From Chaenocephalus aceratus (lineage: Eukaryota > Chordata > Actinopteri > Perciformes > Channichthyidae), in assembly GCA_023974075.1 (NCBI GenBank), contig JAMFTG010000287.1, positions 23,501 to 87,500 on the forward strand: 64,000 bases of DNA, in the 5' to 3' direction. The notes under the pieces were generated by a model. That model did not search any database and was not told the origin of the DNA. It worked only from the letters and a program-made list of their open reading frames with translations. Position numbers and translations under genes: made by a program. Numbering within the stretch: the first letter of the stretch is position 1; each line of letters starts with the position of its first letter. This document shows positions 14,262 to 25,608 of the stretch, in pieces.

Positions 14262-14563
14262 GGGGCGGTTCTGGGGGAGACAGTAGACTTTGGACCCCCC
14301 TGTGGCACCCCTAAAAAAAAGAATAGGCGGAACTAACGACTATTTGTCATTCTACCCATTAGAGCGTAAAAACTGTAACTATAAGTATCTGAAATAAATA
14401 TGTGTACTGAAACAAATACCAATAGCTGTATTGCATTGTTGTTATGCGCAATTACTTCATACTGTCTTTGTCTTTTTCGTCCTGCATTTATTGGGCCCCC
14501 TTCAGAAAAGAACTGGCCCCAGCCTGGCCCCCCCAGTGAAATTGGTCTAGAACCGCCACTGTC
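14262..14563. mobile_element. short hAT-like MITE
   Basis: Inverted ends CAGGGGCGGTTCTGG and, read inward from the right, CAGTGGCGGTTCTAG. No convincing target duplication remains. Confidence 0.55.
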
Positions 14564-14832
14564 GATAATTGCAGTGTAGATATATGTACTGGGTTTTCTG
14601 TTACTGTAAAATATGGGCTTTTTAGCTATAGCTAGCTCATTTTTCAGATGGGTCCGTTGGGTTGTCCTTAGGCAGTGTTCAAAGACATCCGGGGTCCTAC
14701 AGCGGTACCATGCTCTCTCTGTTCATGCTCTGAGGTCCGGTTGAGGACAATGACCCTACTACTGTATGCCAATGATCCAAGTATCAGCAAGTTAGTTCCT
14801 CTGATTCTGATTTGAAATGGTATAAAACAAGT

Positions 14833-14871
14833 CAGATAGTGGGAATGCTGACACAGCATTCCCACTATCTG
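14833..14871. repeat. perfect 18-bp hairpin, 3-nt loop
   Basis: Arms 14833-14850 and 14854-14871 are exact complements around ACA. Confidence 0.9.
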
Positions 14872-15934
14872 TTATGCTAGGAACAACATTCTTTATTACT
14901 CCGCCGGGTTATTTTGCGCCACTTCTCCTCCCACATTGAACATCGCAGAAACTTTGTTCAAACATCAAAACGTTCAGCTCGGTCGGGAATCAATTGCAAT
15001 TACTTTTATCATTCATAACTTTCATAATTCCAGAGATACATCCCATAATTCATCAAATGTTTAACATGGAAGTCAATGGAGAAACTCTTCAGACTTCAAC
15101 AATCTTCATGCAACTTCAACTGCTAACTGCTCCTTCTTGAACTGCTAACTGCTCCTTCCTACTTTCACTCAGAAACCTCATTCCAACTTTAAAATGTTAC
15201 CCATCTTCCCGACATTATTCGTGTAACACAACTTTTAAATCTGATTCGTACTTTTAGAGATATTAAACATTGTTCAGACCTTGGTAAAGAGGCCTTCTTC
15301 AGATGTTAGAGTGCGTGATGTCACAGCTAGAGTGGAGGACAGATTTAATTTTGCCTTCATATTTTCTTTTATACCTGCCATAATTCCCAAACCCTACTTT
15401 CCTGAGACATAATTGTTCATGACAAACGTAGGAAAACATCTCGTAGCTTGAAAGATAACAAAAAATAAGCAACAACAATTTAACAACATGCCTCTTGAGG
15501 GCATGAAGTGACAAAAACGATCAACATGTCTCCATTAAAACCCATTATAAGTTCAGCCTCATCTTTCCCCACCACAGCCGCCGCACACCTTTAGTTAATC
15601 TGCCAAAAAGGCCACATCATTAACCCGAAAGTACACAAAAAGCACACTTCAGATGCTCAAGTTCCTTGACATGCTTCACACTTTGAAATTTCATCTGTTA
15701 CGGTTCTTCAACAAAACGTTCACATGTAACAGGTTTATCTCTCATTCAGAACAATGAAAATGCTCTCCTCTCACTGATCACCATGGAAACCTTTGATCTC
15801 TGGACACGTCGTTAGCTCAAATATAAACACCTGTGTCACGGAACACCATGATGTGATAACTCCAATTGACATCATTAGAGCAGCAGACTAATGACGTGGT
15901 CACTGGAGAAAATCTTTTTTTTCTTTTTGTTTAG
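14872..15934. other. no gene seen upstream of SULT remnant
   Basis: The missing 5' sulfotransferase exon would be expected here, but no YPKSG-like coding segment was recognised. Confidence 0.4.
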
Positions 15935-16239
15935 GGACACACTGGATGAAGGAGATTGTCCCTCTGATCATGAGTGGAGGAGATCCAGAACCTGTTGACA
16001 ATATTGTTAACTGGAAACGTGTTCCCTGGCTTGAATTGCAGCAGACCGCCTCCCTCAAACTTGAACAAAGGCCCTCTCCACGACTGTTGACTACACACTT
16101 CCAGTACAACATGATGCCACCATCTTTCTTTGAAGTAAAGCCAAAGGTAAACCTATCAACTAAGGTGGATCAGATTCAATGTGATAAACACAGACAGTAT
16201 GTGTGAAGGAAAGGGTCTGACGTCATGTCATCACTGCAG

Positions 16240-16366
16240 GTCATCTATGTGACGAGGAACCCCAAAGATGTGTTCACATCGTCTTTTCATCATCATGAGG
16301 CGGCTTCCTTCCTGGTGGACCCAGGCCCACAGACCCAGTTCCTCCACAACTTCCTTGATGGAAAAG
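16240..16366 (+). CDS. SULT exon with PAPS 3'-phosphate motif
   Basis: The best-preserved exon of the sulfotransferase remnant. Acceptor CACTGCAG, GTC as first codon, donor GTTTTT. It includes RNPKDVFTSSFHH, where the Arg and the Ser are the 3'-phosphate contacts known in this family. It ends in phase 1. Confidence 0.8.
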
Positions 16367-16474
16367 GTTTTTCTGATTTTACAGCTATGTAATGTTTAGA
16401 ATGCATTCATAACAAGATACATATCAGTAAGTGGGCCGAAAACTGTTAAAAAACCTTTTACCTGGTAACATGAT

Positions 16475-16560
16475 TTAAAGGGGACTTATCATACACATTC
16501 TCAATTGTGTTTTGGGATTGTACTAGCCCATGATTACGAACTTTAATGTTCAAAAAACAT
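16475..16560 (+). mobile_element. DNA-transposon end interrupting the SULT exon
   Basis: Starts TTTAAAGGGGACTTATCAT, the same terminus as the element at 59921-62522. It runs up to the truncated sulfotransferase exon, so the insertion or a linked deletion removed the start of that exon. Confidence 0.6.
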
Positions 16561-17707
16561 ATGAAGATGAAGAGCACATCATGCACATCTCCTATGAACA
16601 GATGATGGTGAGACTCAGGAACAATCCTCAAATCTGCCTCAAATCACTTCCAAATATTTCCCCAATAATTCTGACCTTGATTTAGCAATCATCTTCAAAC
16701 TCCTCCTTCTAAGATATTGTATACTGGGAGAGCCACTGCAGGTCTATGAGCGTATCTGTGTTTGTCTGCAGGACCTGAAGGACTCTGTTTGCAACATGGC
16801 TCAGTTCCTGCAGAAATCTCTGGACGATGAAGCGATAGAGAAGATAGCCGACCGATGTTTGTTCAAGAACATGAAGAAGAACAACATGTCAAACTACTCT
16901 ACTGTTCCTCGAGAAATACGGGACCAGACAAAGTCTGGGTTTCTCAGGAAAGGTGAGTGTCATTAAATAATACATACTATACAAAATGTGTATTTGAATC
17001 TGGAGGAGCTATAACCGAGGATACACTGATGTATTTCCGTTACATCCTGAAATGATCTGTTCATGAAATACATAATGATGTTTATGGAGAGTTTGCTGGG
17101 CTTTATTGTTTTATTTTCTCACTAATATTGCACTATCTAGTCATAGCATGTCTTTGGGGGTAGAGCATTCTGAGTCATGTTTGGTGGATGGTATCAGGAC
17201 CATCAGGGAATCCTCACATAGAAACTGACATACTACACGAAGTAAGCTAAGTAGCCAATATAAGACAGCAGTACAGATAAATGTGGGCTCACTATTTGGC
17301 AATATGACTAAGTCATGAACCTGCTTGCCTTATAGTGAACGGATGAAGATCACAATGATTAATAAAACATTTAATTTCCAATCAAAAATGTCTGCATCAA
17401 ATGTTTTAACTAAATCACAGAAAATGTTGCTCCTCCTCAATTTTACAATATTTGTATTTTTCGAGTTTCATTTAAAGGAATGGTCCACTCATTAGATAAT
17501 TAATCAAAACTTCAGTATTTAGTGAAACGTTATGTTTAAACCATACCCTGAAGAAATCAGCGATATTCCCCGGTAAATAATGATTTTATAGCTCTTTTTT
17601 ATCAAGACCTGTATATTCCGTCTGGCCGCCGCCATGTTTGCCATTTTCAGTAGTCACGTGATGGTCGTGACGTCATCCATGCGTTCACTTTGTCAACACA
17701 CGGAAAC

Positions 17708-17806
17708 ATGGTGGAGTATTTCAGTTCGGACTCGTCAGCAGAGGAACAAGTTTTGACCAATGTGAAGAGATTGGATGGGGGAATTCAGCCATACATATCA
17801 GTTTGA
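17708..17806 (+). pseudogene. truncated transposon ORF (MVEYFSSDSS...)
   Basis: 32 codons reading MVEYFSSDSSAEEQ, then KRLDGGIQPY, then a premature stop supplied by inserted repeat sequence. The start resembles proteins with a GIQPY motif found in multicopy fish transposons next to THAP ORFs. Confidence 0.5.
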
Positions 17807-18060
17807 CAATACGACACCCTCTGTCCTAAGACCCTCACATCGTACAAGGAAAAACTTCAGAAGAAAACCCACAGTTTAAAGGGAACATGGGAGAAACCTT
17901 AGGGAGAGCAACAGAGGAGGGATCCCTCTCCCAGGACGGACAGACGTGCAATAGATGCCGTGTGTAAATTGAAAAGATAATACATTTGCAACATAGGTAG
18001 TCCAAATGTTTGGAAATGCATGTGTGTATAATGGGAAGATGATATAAGATACTATATGTA
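17804..18060 (-). repeat. repeat copy inserted in the THAP transposon
   Basis: Reverse-oriented copy of the repeat at 49545-49892 and 54450-54690, sharing the segments CCTCACATCGTAC and GTTTAAAGGGAACATGG. The same family ends elsewhere in an ATTG tail, absent here. Confidence 0.6.
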
Positions 18061-18233
18061 TGCATGTAGTACCACCCTTGCTAGCGATTCCCTCTCTAGT
18101 TTAGCATACTCAGCTTCGTTGTCCCTGGCCATAGAATCACGATTTTATGGGGCCGGAAAAACTGGGGGGAAATACACACTAGCCGGTACTACGCTATATG
18201 GAAAGGCCACCAAAAACTGTCCTGGCCTGGACG

Positions 18234-18656
18234 TTAAAACGGGGCTAGCCGCTGCAATGGAAATGCGCTATAACATACCTTATTCTTACTCCGAGCACTA
18301 CTTCTGCTCCTCCGTCGCTTCACACTTGCAGAGGGCGATTTCTCTACTGGCCGAACTGGTGTCCTGGTCGGTGATGACACCAGAATGACCGATGGTACTG
18401 CATCTCCATTGAGTAATGGTTGTTCTTTAAATCCCATGTTATGTTTGATCATACTCTCAGAGTAGTCGTCCGGAAATGTGAAATGTTCGCTGCATACATG
18501 AGCCTGTAAATCTCTCGGTTCGGGCCGGCCACATTTCGCTAGCCACTGCCTCCGAATGTACTTCTTATGCTTACCTTTTGGCAACAGATGGAACCGAGCA
18601 TTCCGTGGATTGTTCCTATCCGAATTATGGCAATATTTCGCGATACAGTGAGGCAT
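18234..18656 (-). CDS. THAP zinc-finger protein of a transposon
   Basis: 140 codons starting MPHCIAKYCHN. It has the THAP C2CH pattern: C4 and C9, then a later VCSEHF giving C-x2-H. The basic KYIRRQWLAKCGR lies between them and an AVPSV motif closes the domain, like the AVPTIF box of the family. The tail is Ser/Arg-rich. THAP domains bind DNA. Because the ORF lies between terminal inverted repeats it is taken as transposon-encoded rather than a host gene. It may continue by splicing beyond about residue 125. Confidence 0.75.
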   Translation of the reverse strand: MPHCIAKYCHNSDRNNPRNARFHLLPKGKHKKYIRRQWLAKCGRPEPRDLQAHVCSEHFTFPDDYSESMIKHNMGFKEQPLLNGDAVPSVILVSSPTRTPVRPVEKSPSASVKRRRSRSSARSKNKVCYSAFPLQRLAPF

Positions 18657-19007
18657 ATTTGAATAGAGAAACTACAGTAAATAACATGGAGATCAACGTG
18701 TCTTCGAAAACCAAACGCATGGATTACGTCACGTCCGGGAAATGGCGGCGCCCACAGTGTTGATGTTATTTCGGTATATAATCAGTTTAAAATCACTGAT
18801 AATGTCATCGGATTAAAAAAAAAAAAAGAGAGACTGGCAGAGACTGGTCTGTTTTATCGGATGATAATTTTTAAAAAATGAGTGTCATGAGCATACCATT
18901 CCTTTAATCTATTCATCTGCCCTGCTTTTACACATCCTCATCTTTGCATTTACGTTTATTTTATATAAAGATAGAATAGAAGAATAGATACATATATTCG
19001 GAGGGAT

Positions 19008-19320
19008 GAAACGATGGGTTACATATTGTAGCCCTAGTCATATAAGCACAGGTGGAGCCCTCTACTGGACTCTATGGGTACTACCCCTTGACCTCACTAT
19101 GCGAGCGTTCACCTACTGAGATATCTTTAAAAGTAGCTGTCCCTCTGGGCGGGCCTACCTGAGAGCGCGTGCAAGCCCACCGTATATAAGGCGGCCTCGC
19201 CTCCTGACTGTCATCCTACACCCTCTTCAGCGAGCACAGGACAGACAGGGCCCCTAGTAGAGGGCTCCGCCTGTGCTTATATAACTATGGTATAATACGT
19301 AACCTATCGTTATATCTCAC
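19008..19320. mobile_element. DIRS-type inverted terminal repeat pair
   Basis: GATGGGTTACATATTGTA and AAGCACAGGTGGAGCCCTC near the left reappear inverted as GAGGGCTCCGCCTGTGCTT and TACGTAACCTATCG at 19260-19310. This resembles DIRS inverted terminal repeats of fish. Confidence 0.6.
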
Positions 19321-19481
19321 AGGCTCCGCCCTCAACTGGAATATAGAGTGGCGAAGTCCCTCCCCTTCCGGGGGACCTCCATGGGACCTTATTTTGGAAC
19401 AATTATGTATTGAAGTCAATGGAGAGAGAAATATTATCTTTCGATCCCGTTTTAATTGTACCACGAATTACACATTATATG

Positions 19482-19503
19482 TTAGGGTTAGGGTTAGGGT
19501 TAG
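19482..19503 (+). repeat. interstitial telomere-type (TTAGGG)n
   Basis: Three perfect TTAGGG units followed by TTAG. Confidence 0.9.
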
Positions 19504-20099
19504 TTACTAATGTTTTTGCATTGAAATTGTCTCTGCATTGTACAACATTGTACAATACATGAACCCTTTTCAATACTAAATAAAGTCCATCAATTGAAAA
19601 ATTCAATACCTCACTTTCTTACCCATACTAAAGCACTCCCCTCTCCGCCTCTTCCTCCAGGTGCTGCAGCCTGGTTCTCTGGGTACTCTATGTCCATATT
19701 TAAGACACTTTCCCCGCATTTTAATCACTATTTCGGCCTTGGAAAGTGAGGTTCTCTACACACTTTTTCCCCTAAAAGGATTTTAAATCATTATTTTTGC
19801 ATTTAAATGCATTTGTTATCATTAATATGGTTCCATGAAACAATGCACATACACTGGAGCTCACTGGGGTCCTGTATATGCTTTAATCAGGCGGTTTTAA
19901 CACTTTTTTCCATGAAAATAATTGTTATTACTGCACAGAAACGCACTCATAACACCCTTATTACTTATCGTAGCTGCATGTCCAACCCATTGATTAGCAT
20001 CATGAGAAGACACAGAATCGATCTATATTATCACTCCATGATAAGAACTCGCGAAGATATTACAAGAACAGACATCAAAACATGTGGCGCTAGGTAGCT

Positions 20100-22800
20100 A
20101 AAACGGCAACTTGGCTTACCTAGCTGGAAGCAGCGGAGCTCGGCAACAGGACCACGCCCCAAAGGATGGGGAGTGGCGACATTGACCCGGTAGAACCTGG
20201 AGAATGCGCCAGACGATGACCACGATGCCGCAGCGCAGATGGTCTCCAGGGACACCCCTCTCAGGGCAGCTCAAGATGTTGAGATGCTCCTCGTAGAGTG
20301 ACATCTCACCCCTGATGGCGGGGGCGGCCACTGGCCCCATAGGCATGTGTGATTGTATCCACAACCCAGTGGGACAGCCGCTGTTTTGAGAGAGCACAGC
20401 CCCTTCTCGTGCCGCCATGGCAGACGAAGAGCTGCTCTGACTGTCGTATATGGGCCGTAGCAACAATATACGCCTCTAGGGCACGCACAGGGCACAGCAA
20501 CTCAGTTGTGCCGTTCTCCTGTGGGACATTAAAGCGCGCCAGATGGATAGGCCGACTGAAGTGGGCTAGTGGAAGCACTTTGGGCAGGAACGCCACGTTT
20601 GGCCAGAGGGCAACACCCGAGCCATCGGAGTTCCACCTCAGGCATGTATCACTCACAGAGAGGGCATGTAGCTCTCCAACTCATTTCCCTGAGGTCATGG
20701 CCAGCAGAAATGCTGCCTTCAGGGACAGCCACTTAAGCTCCACCTGGGCTAGGGAGGAGATGACAGGGCATTCAGCCCTAGGGGCAAGTCCCAAGCTGGA
20801 GCCCTCGGGGTGCTAGGCGGACGCAGCCATAAAGCCCCTCTCAGGAAGAGGGACAATAACCTGTGGCGCCCCACTGTGGCGCCGTCCACTCCCACATGAC
20901 GGGCAGATATAGCAGCCATATAGACCTTCAAGGTGGAGTGAGAACGGCCACTGTCTAGAAGAGACTGCTGTCTGGGCAACAGCGTACCTGCTGTCCCAAG
21001 GAACACGCACATTCTTGCCCCCCAGTAGGGTTAGAAAGTGCGTGAGTGCAAGCTGCACAGCCCGAAGCTCTAGCACGATGGCATGGCGTGCACCCTCCTG
21101 GGAAGACTAATGACCCTGAACGGTCCTGCCCTGCCGTACTGCACCCCACCCTGAGAGACCTGCACCTATGGTGACGGTCTCCTGGCGGGATGGGATGGCG
21201 CCCATGGGCACGCCCATCAGGAGATAGGCCCCTCCAGTGTGACCGAGAGTGGAGGGCAACGCTGCGACACCCTGACTTCCCTGAGCGTCCAAGTGAAGGC
21301 TGTTCAGCCACATCTGCATGGGGCGCAACGCCAGCGGGCCCAAGGGCACAATGGCAGAGGCAGCCTGCCCAAGGGCCGAAGGAACTGAATATAAGGCACC
21401 ATGTTGCCCGGCCCACGTGGAAGTAGGCATCCCTCAATTCCACGGCTGTGCATGTGCTGTGGTCAGCATATATAGTGGTAGCACCTTCAAGAATCTGTTG
21501 ATTCCTCTGAGGTCCAAGATCAGGCGAAATCTCGCTCACGAGAAAGTACGCCAAGTAGAACCCCCTGGGCTAAGCAGAGGGTCTACTGGCTCGATTGCGT
21601 CCTTGGACAGAAGGACGGACAACTCTTGGGCCAGAGCTAGGGCCTCTGCCGGATCGCTGACGACTGTCATTTTGGCCGGGCCGAAGGCTAGGGGCCGGAA
21701 CTTGCGGTTCGTACCCCTGGGTTAAGGTGGAAACCACCCAAGGGTCGGAAGTACAGACAGCCCCGTAACTGAGCTGGAACTGGGAAAGCAGCCTACGACG
21801 GTCGTAGGCCAGACCTGGCGACGAGTCTGCACCAATAAGGACATAACTCGTCCCCCTTCCCTAGACATTAGGGCAAAGGCTTACAGTGATGCATCACTGA
21901 GGCCCAGCAAAGAAGGCTCAGCCGGTGCCTGCTGCAGAGAGGTAGAGAAAGCCAGTATCAGATGCATGCCGCTGTGTCGTATGCCCTACAGAGCAGCTCG
22001 TTTGTGACCCTGCACTGAGGCCGAGGGCACCTGGCATCAGGAGCCCAAATCGGGGAGGCGATGGCAGGCTCAATGGATGGCAAGCGACCCAGCCCCACCC
22101 TCACCGGATCCTGCATGGCAGCAGAGTGGGAGAGGGCCCTGGTGTCTCTCCAGCCTGCATGGAGCTCCCTCAGGTACTCCTCTGAAGGAGGAAACAGTGG
22201 GAGTGAAAAGGGGCAGGGTTATGCCAGAAAAAGGCGCTAGCCTGAGCCGAGTCGGCCTGCAGAACCTGAAGCTGCAAGCGTAACAAGGCTGCACGAATAA
22301 TGGCCGCCGTGAAGGCGTCCTCCGTGCTCTGCAGAGAGCTCTGAGCAGAGGAGTGGGAAGCCTCCTCTGGGGTGAGCTGGGCTCCGCCCCCCCCTTCATA
22401 GAAGAGGTTTGTCCCGAGCCGCTAGCGACATGGCATCCTCAAGTAGAGGTGTGGCAAACCGAAGGAGGGCCAGGCGGCAAGCTAGTAGCCCCCGCACTGG
22501 CCCCTGGCTGAAGGGCCAACAGGAGCGACTTCGTCTGCTCCATGACGGCAGCTAACCGACCCACCTTAGAGGACAGCCTGTTTCTAGCCCTCTACCTGGG
22601 GGGTGAACCCATAGCCATCCCATTTGGCCATCCCATCCCATGCATAGACCAAATGCTCGAGGCCAAGGCAGAGGGGGGGCAGCGGTGATGGCCGTCCTCG
22701 GGCTCAAGAGAAGCCATACAGGCGCGACATGAATGAGCCAGTCTATAGGTAGCCGGATGCAGCGTAGCCGGGAGTGGGCGCGAGAACACAGCCTTCCCCA
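20100..22800 (-). mobile_element. decayed DIRS-like retrotransposon body
   Basis: Read on the minus strand from high to low coordinates. A gag-like segment is around 22790-22070. A reverse transcriptase / RNase H region at about 21700-20750 includes ELSVLLSKDAIEPVDPL, LDLRGINRFLK and ELRDAYFHV. A tyrosine recombinase region is at about 20656-20306. Frames are broken many times. DIRS elements use a tyrosine recombinase instead of an integrase, and the order gag, RT/RH, YR matches. Confidence 0.82.
20306..20656 (-). pseudogene. DIRS tyrosine recombinase fragment
   Basis: Includes CPVRALEAYIVATAH, QLFVCHGG and SKQRLSHWVVDTI, the pattern of DIRS-type tyrosine recombinases in fish. The frame ends in unrelated sequence. 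Confidence 0.75.
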
Positions 22801-23525
22801 GCTACCTGCTGAACGGAAAGAGTAGAGAAATGCTCCTACTTGCCGAAAACAAAGAGGGATGTAACTACACCCACGTTACCGGCAGAGGGAGCGGGAGCGA
22901 GAGCACTGCCTTCACCTAGCTGAATTAAATAAAGATGTTTAATAGGACAGTTTTAGCCGGGCGGCTGCTGCTAGAATCAAGCAACACGTCTACCAGGAAC
23001 GGGGGCGAGAACACTGCCTTCACTGGTTGAGTTAATAACGAATGCCAGGTGCAGCGTACCCGGGAGCGGGTGCGAGAACACAGCCTTCACCGGCTACCTG
23101 CTGAACGGAAAGAGTAGAGCAATGCTCCTACTCGCGGAACACAGAGAGGGATGTAACTACACCCACGTTACCGGCAGAGGGAGCGGGAGCAAGAGCACTG
23201 CCTTCACCTAGCTGGATTAAATAAAGAAGCTTAACAGGGCAGCCACGTCAGATGTTAGCCAAGCGGCCGCTGCTAACAATCAGAGTAATACGTTACAGGG
23301 AGCGGGAGCGAGAGCACTGCCTTCACCAGCTGAGTTTAAATAAAGAAGCTTTAACAAAACATGCAAGATGTTAGCCAAGCGGCTGCTGCTAACAATCAAA
23401 CAATACGTTTACCGGGAGCGGGAGCGAGAGCACTGACCTCACCGGCTGAGTTAAATAATGAAGCTTAACAGTACACGCAAGGTGTTAGCCAAGCGGCTGC
23501 TGCTAACAATCAAGCGAGATCAAGT
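22800..23525. repeat. tandem repeats beside the DIRS element
   Basis: Four to five imperfect units carry GGGAGCGGGAGCGAGAGCAC, a stretch ending AAATAAAGAAGCTT, and GCCAAGCGGCTGCTGCTAAC. Unit length is roughly 110-200 bp. They lie upstream of the DIRS gag region and probably belong to the element's leader. Confidence 0.75.
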
Positions 23526-24684
23526 CAACACAAATGTTTAAGACCAGACAACTAGCTTCTAAAGAAGAGAACAGCCCGCATAAACCATAGGCCATGGTCA
23601 CAGTAGTAACCATAGCCAGTGCTTACATAGGGACCGTAGTTACAGTAGTAACTATGGCCAGTACTTACCTTACTCTCTGCATCTAAACAAAAAACGGGCA
23701 AATTATGGCACACTTGGCTTTCCATACAATTGAATGAGAGACGCAGCTAAAGCTGGGACTCAAATGCTAATGATAGCTCGGGCACAACGCCACAAGCAGA
23801 ACTCTCAAAAGAGCATAATAAGGGCAACTTTATGGGAGAGGAAGCGGGAAACACTGTCGTCACCAGAAAGTCTAATCCAAACAATACATAAGACAGCAAT
23901 CAGGACAACTTAGCTGGGAGAGGGTGCGGGAACACAGCCATCACCAGCAACAAGTTGACACAAACCTGTCCGTCGAGGCTCTGCACAGCCGGCCACAGCT
24001 CCTGGAGGACGCGTTAACAACCCGTAGCTCCGACTGTCAGTCGCGAAGCTGCACGCGGCCAGCTGCACGCGGCCAGCTGCACGCGGCCAGCTGCTTGCAG
24101 AGAAATCCCTCAGATCAAATGTTCAAACCTGAACGCTGTAGGCTACAAGAATGTAGCCGCGGTACTCTCGCGAAGCGAGAAGATGAAAAGGAACCGATCC
24201 ACTAATGACGCCGGCCTATGTAGCCGTAGTCACGTGGGTCACAGGTGACTTTGTTGTTATTGGTACTCGAACTGCGCATGCGTGCGATGGACATATCCAG
24301 AGCTATAAGCACCGCCTCTGGCGGTCATTAGGGACGAAATAGAAACCTCCTTTAGCTTAGGAACCACTGGACCTCCCTAACCGAAAGGAGAGGAGAAATG
24401 CTGCCCCACAATGCCTTGTAGCCGCAGCATTTGCGTCACACAACAGTCGGCCGTTCACGGAAACAAACGATTATGACGGAGAAATTATATAAGTTACGGT
24501 GCTTATTAAGCATTTTAAAACGTATGTGGTAAGTTGCCAAAGTGCTTTGTTTTGAACATTCATCAGTATTATAATCAAAAAGAGAAATATGAACGTTAGT
24601 TTTTACTGAAATGATCAAATAAAGTCAACATTTCACTGAGCTGTGTGGGGGTTTTTAAAAGATGAATGGTGATATACACAGTGA
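23526..24684. other. 5' side of the DIRS element, no gene seen
   Basis: Contains a short tandem CAGCTGCACGCGGC (about 24047-24095). The stretch to about 24400 is similar in style to DIRS leaders. Confidence 0.4.
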
Positions 24685-25608
24685 TAGGCATAGGCGTGAG
24701 GCTCAGGTTTGGGAAGGCTAAATAACTTTGTTTTACTTGACGCTGCCCGCCTCCGGCGTCTATAGAAAAGAGATCAACTCAGTGAAAGCACCGCCTGCTG
24801 ACCAATCAGAGCTCAGTGTGCGGAGTTTAAATCTATCAAGTCATATTACGGGATAAAGGAAATACAGTTTAAACTGCAGTAGCCTGCAGAGAAGACGCCG
24901 ACGTGTCGCACTTACATTCATATCACATCATCAATCAGATCATCGATCATATAATATCATATCATATATGTCCGTCATATTACAAAAACAATATTTCCGT
25001 CTGAGTCAGCTTCTCGAGCCGTATCTGGCCGTGCAACACTTAGGCTACATTGTCACACACAACAGAAGTATTATTTTAAGCAACACATTAAGTTGACGAA
25101 ACACTCACATGTAATTAAAGTCAGATCCACTCGTGTCTTAGACGGGGCAGTGATATCATAAAACTGCTATACGCTTTCAAACACTGTAGTTTAACAATTG
25201 TTATATATTCACCTTGCAGGTGCAACTATGTGGCTTGTATCCTGGATTATATGTTTAAGTCATGGATGTTTAAAGTTCATATTTGTCTAATATTAGTTTA
25301 CTTTTCATTAATGAAGTATGACGCTTGTCCCTGTTTGTGATTGGTCAAATGTAGCTAACCCAGCCCCTTCACGTGAAGCGAGATCTCGTTTGTTAGGGTT
25401 AGTTAAGATAACTCAAACATATCCAGGGTCTGTTGAACTGGCTTCGTAGTACAGGGCACAGGTGGCTGCATTGCAGCGCTAATGTCAAAGACACAAACAT
25501 TATAGGCTACATTATATTTTGTATTTTACCAGGATGCAGTGACACAAATATTTGGGAAGGCTTAGCCTTCCCTAGCCTACAGTACCCGCCGCCCCTGGTG
25601 ATAGGTGT
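24685..25608. mobile_element. probable DNA transposon, non-coding
   Basis: TTTGGGAAGGCTAA near the left and TTTGGGAAGGCTTAGCC near the right, with CCGCCGCCCCTGG at the right end, resemble subterminal sequence of a large MITE. No transposase seen and boundaries are approximate. Confidence 0.35.

Larger units (their letters stand above)
15935..16952 (+). pseudogene. SULT6B1-like cytosolic sulfotransferase remnant
   Basis: Cytosolic sulfotransferases move sulfate from PAPS to small acceptors. Four pieces lie in order. 15935-16146 encodes THWMKEIVPLIMSGG and ends FFEVKPK. 16240-16366 encodes VIYVTRNPKDVFTSSFHHHE, holding the 3'-phosphate-binding region of the PAPS site, and ends FLDGK. About 16563-16607 encodes EDEEHIMHISYEQMM. 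16772-16952 encodes DLKDSVCNMAQFLQKSLDDE and ends SGFLRK. All have GT-AG junctions except the third, whose 5' half is replaced by a transposon end. The exon with YPKSG at the N terminus and the last exon (starting near RKG..GDW) were not found. It is therefore probably a pseudogene or a badly disrupted gene of the SULT6B type. Confidence 0.8.
17471..18907. mobile_element. THAP-domain DNA transposon with terminal inverted repeats
   Basis: The ends share TTAAAGGAATGGT in inverted orientation (17472-17484 and 18895-18907). Inside are two converging ORFs: a minus-strand THAP protein at 18656-18234 and a short plus-strand ORF at 17708-17806 starting MVEYFSSDSSAEEQ. That second ORF resembles the start of a protein often predicted beside THAP ORFs in fish transposons of the ISL2EU/P-like type. 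Another repeat is inserted from about 17804. No clear target duplication was found. Confidence 0.7.

Noticed and set aside
20349..20816. Plus-strand 155-codon frame
   Set aside because: It is the antisense shadow of the DIRS recombinase region.
24047..24095. Short tandem CAGCTGCACGCGGC as a possible regulatory array
   Set aside because: Only about three units in a decayed retrotransposon leader; no support for a function.
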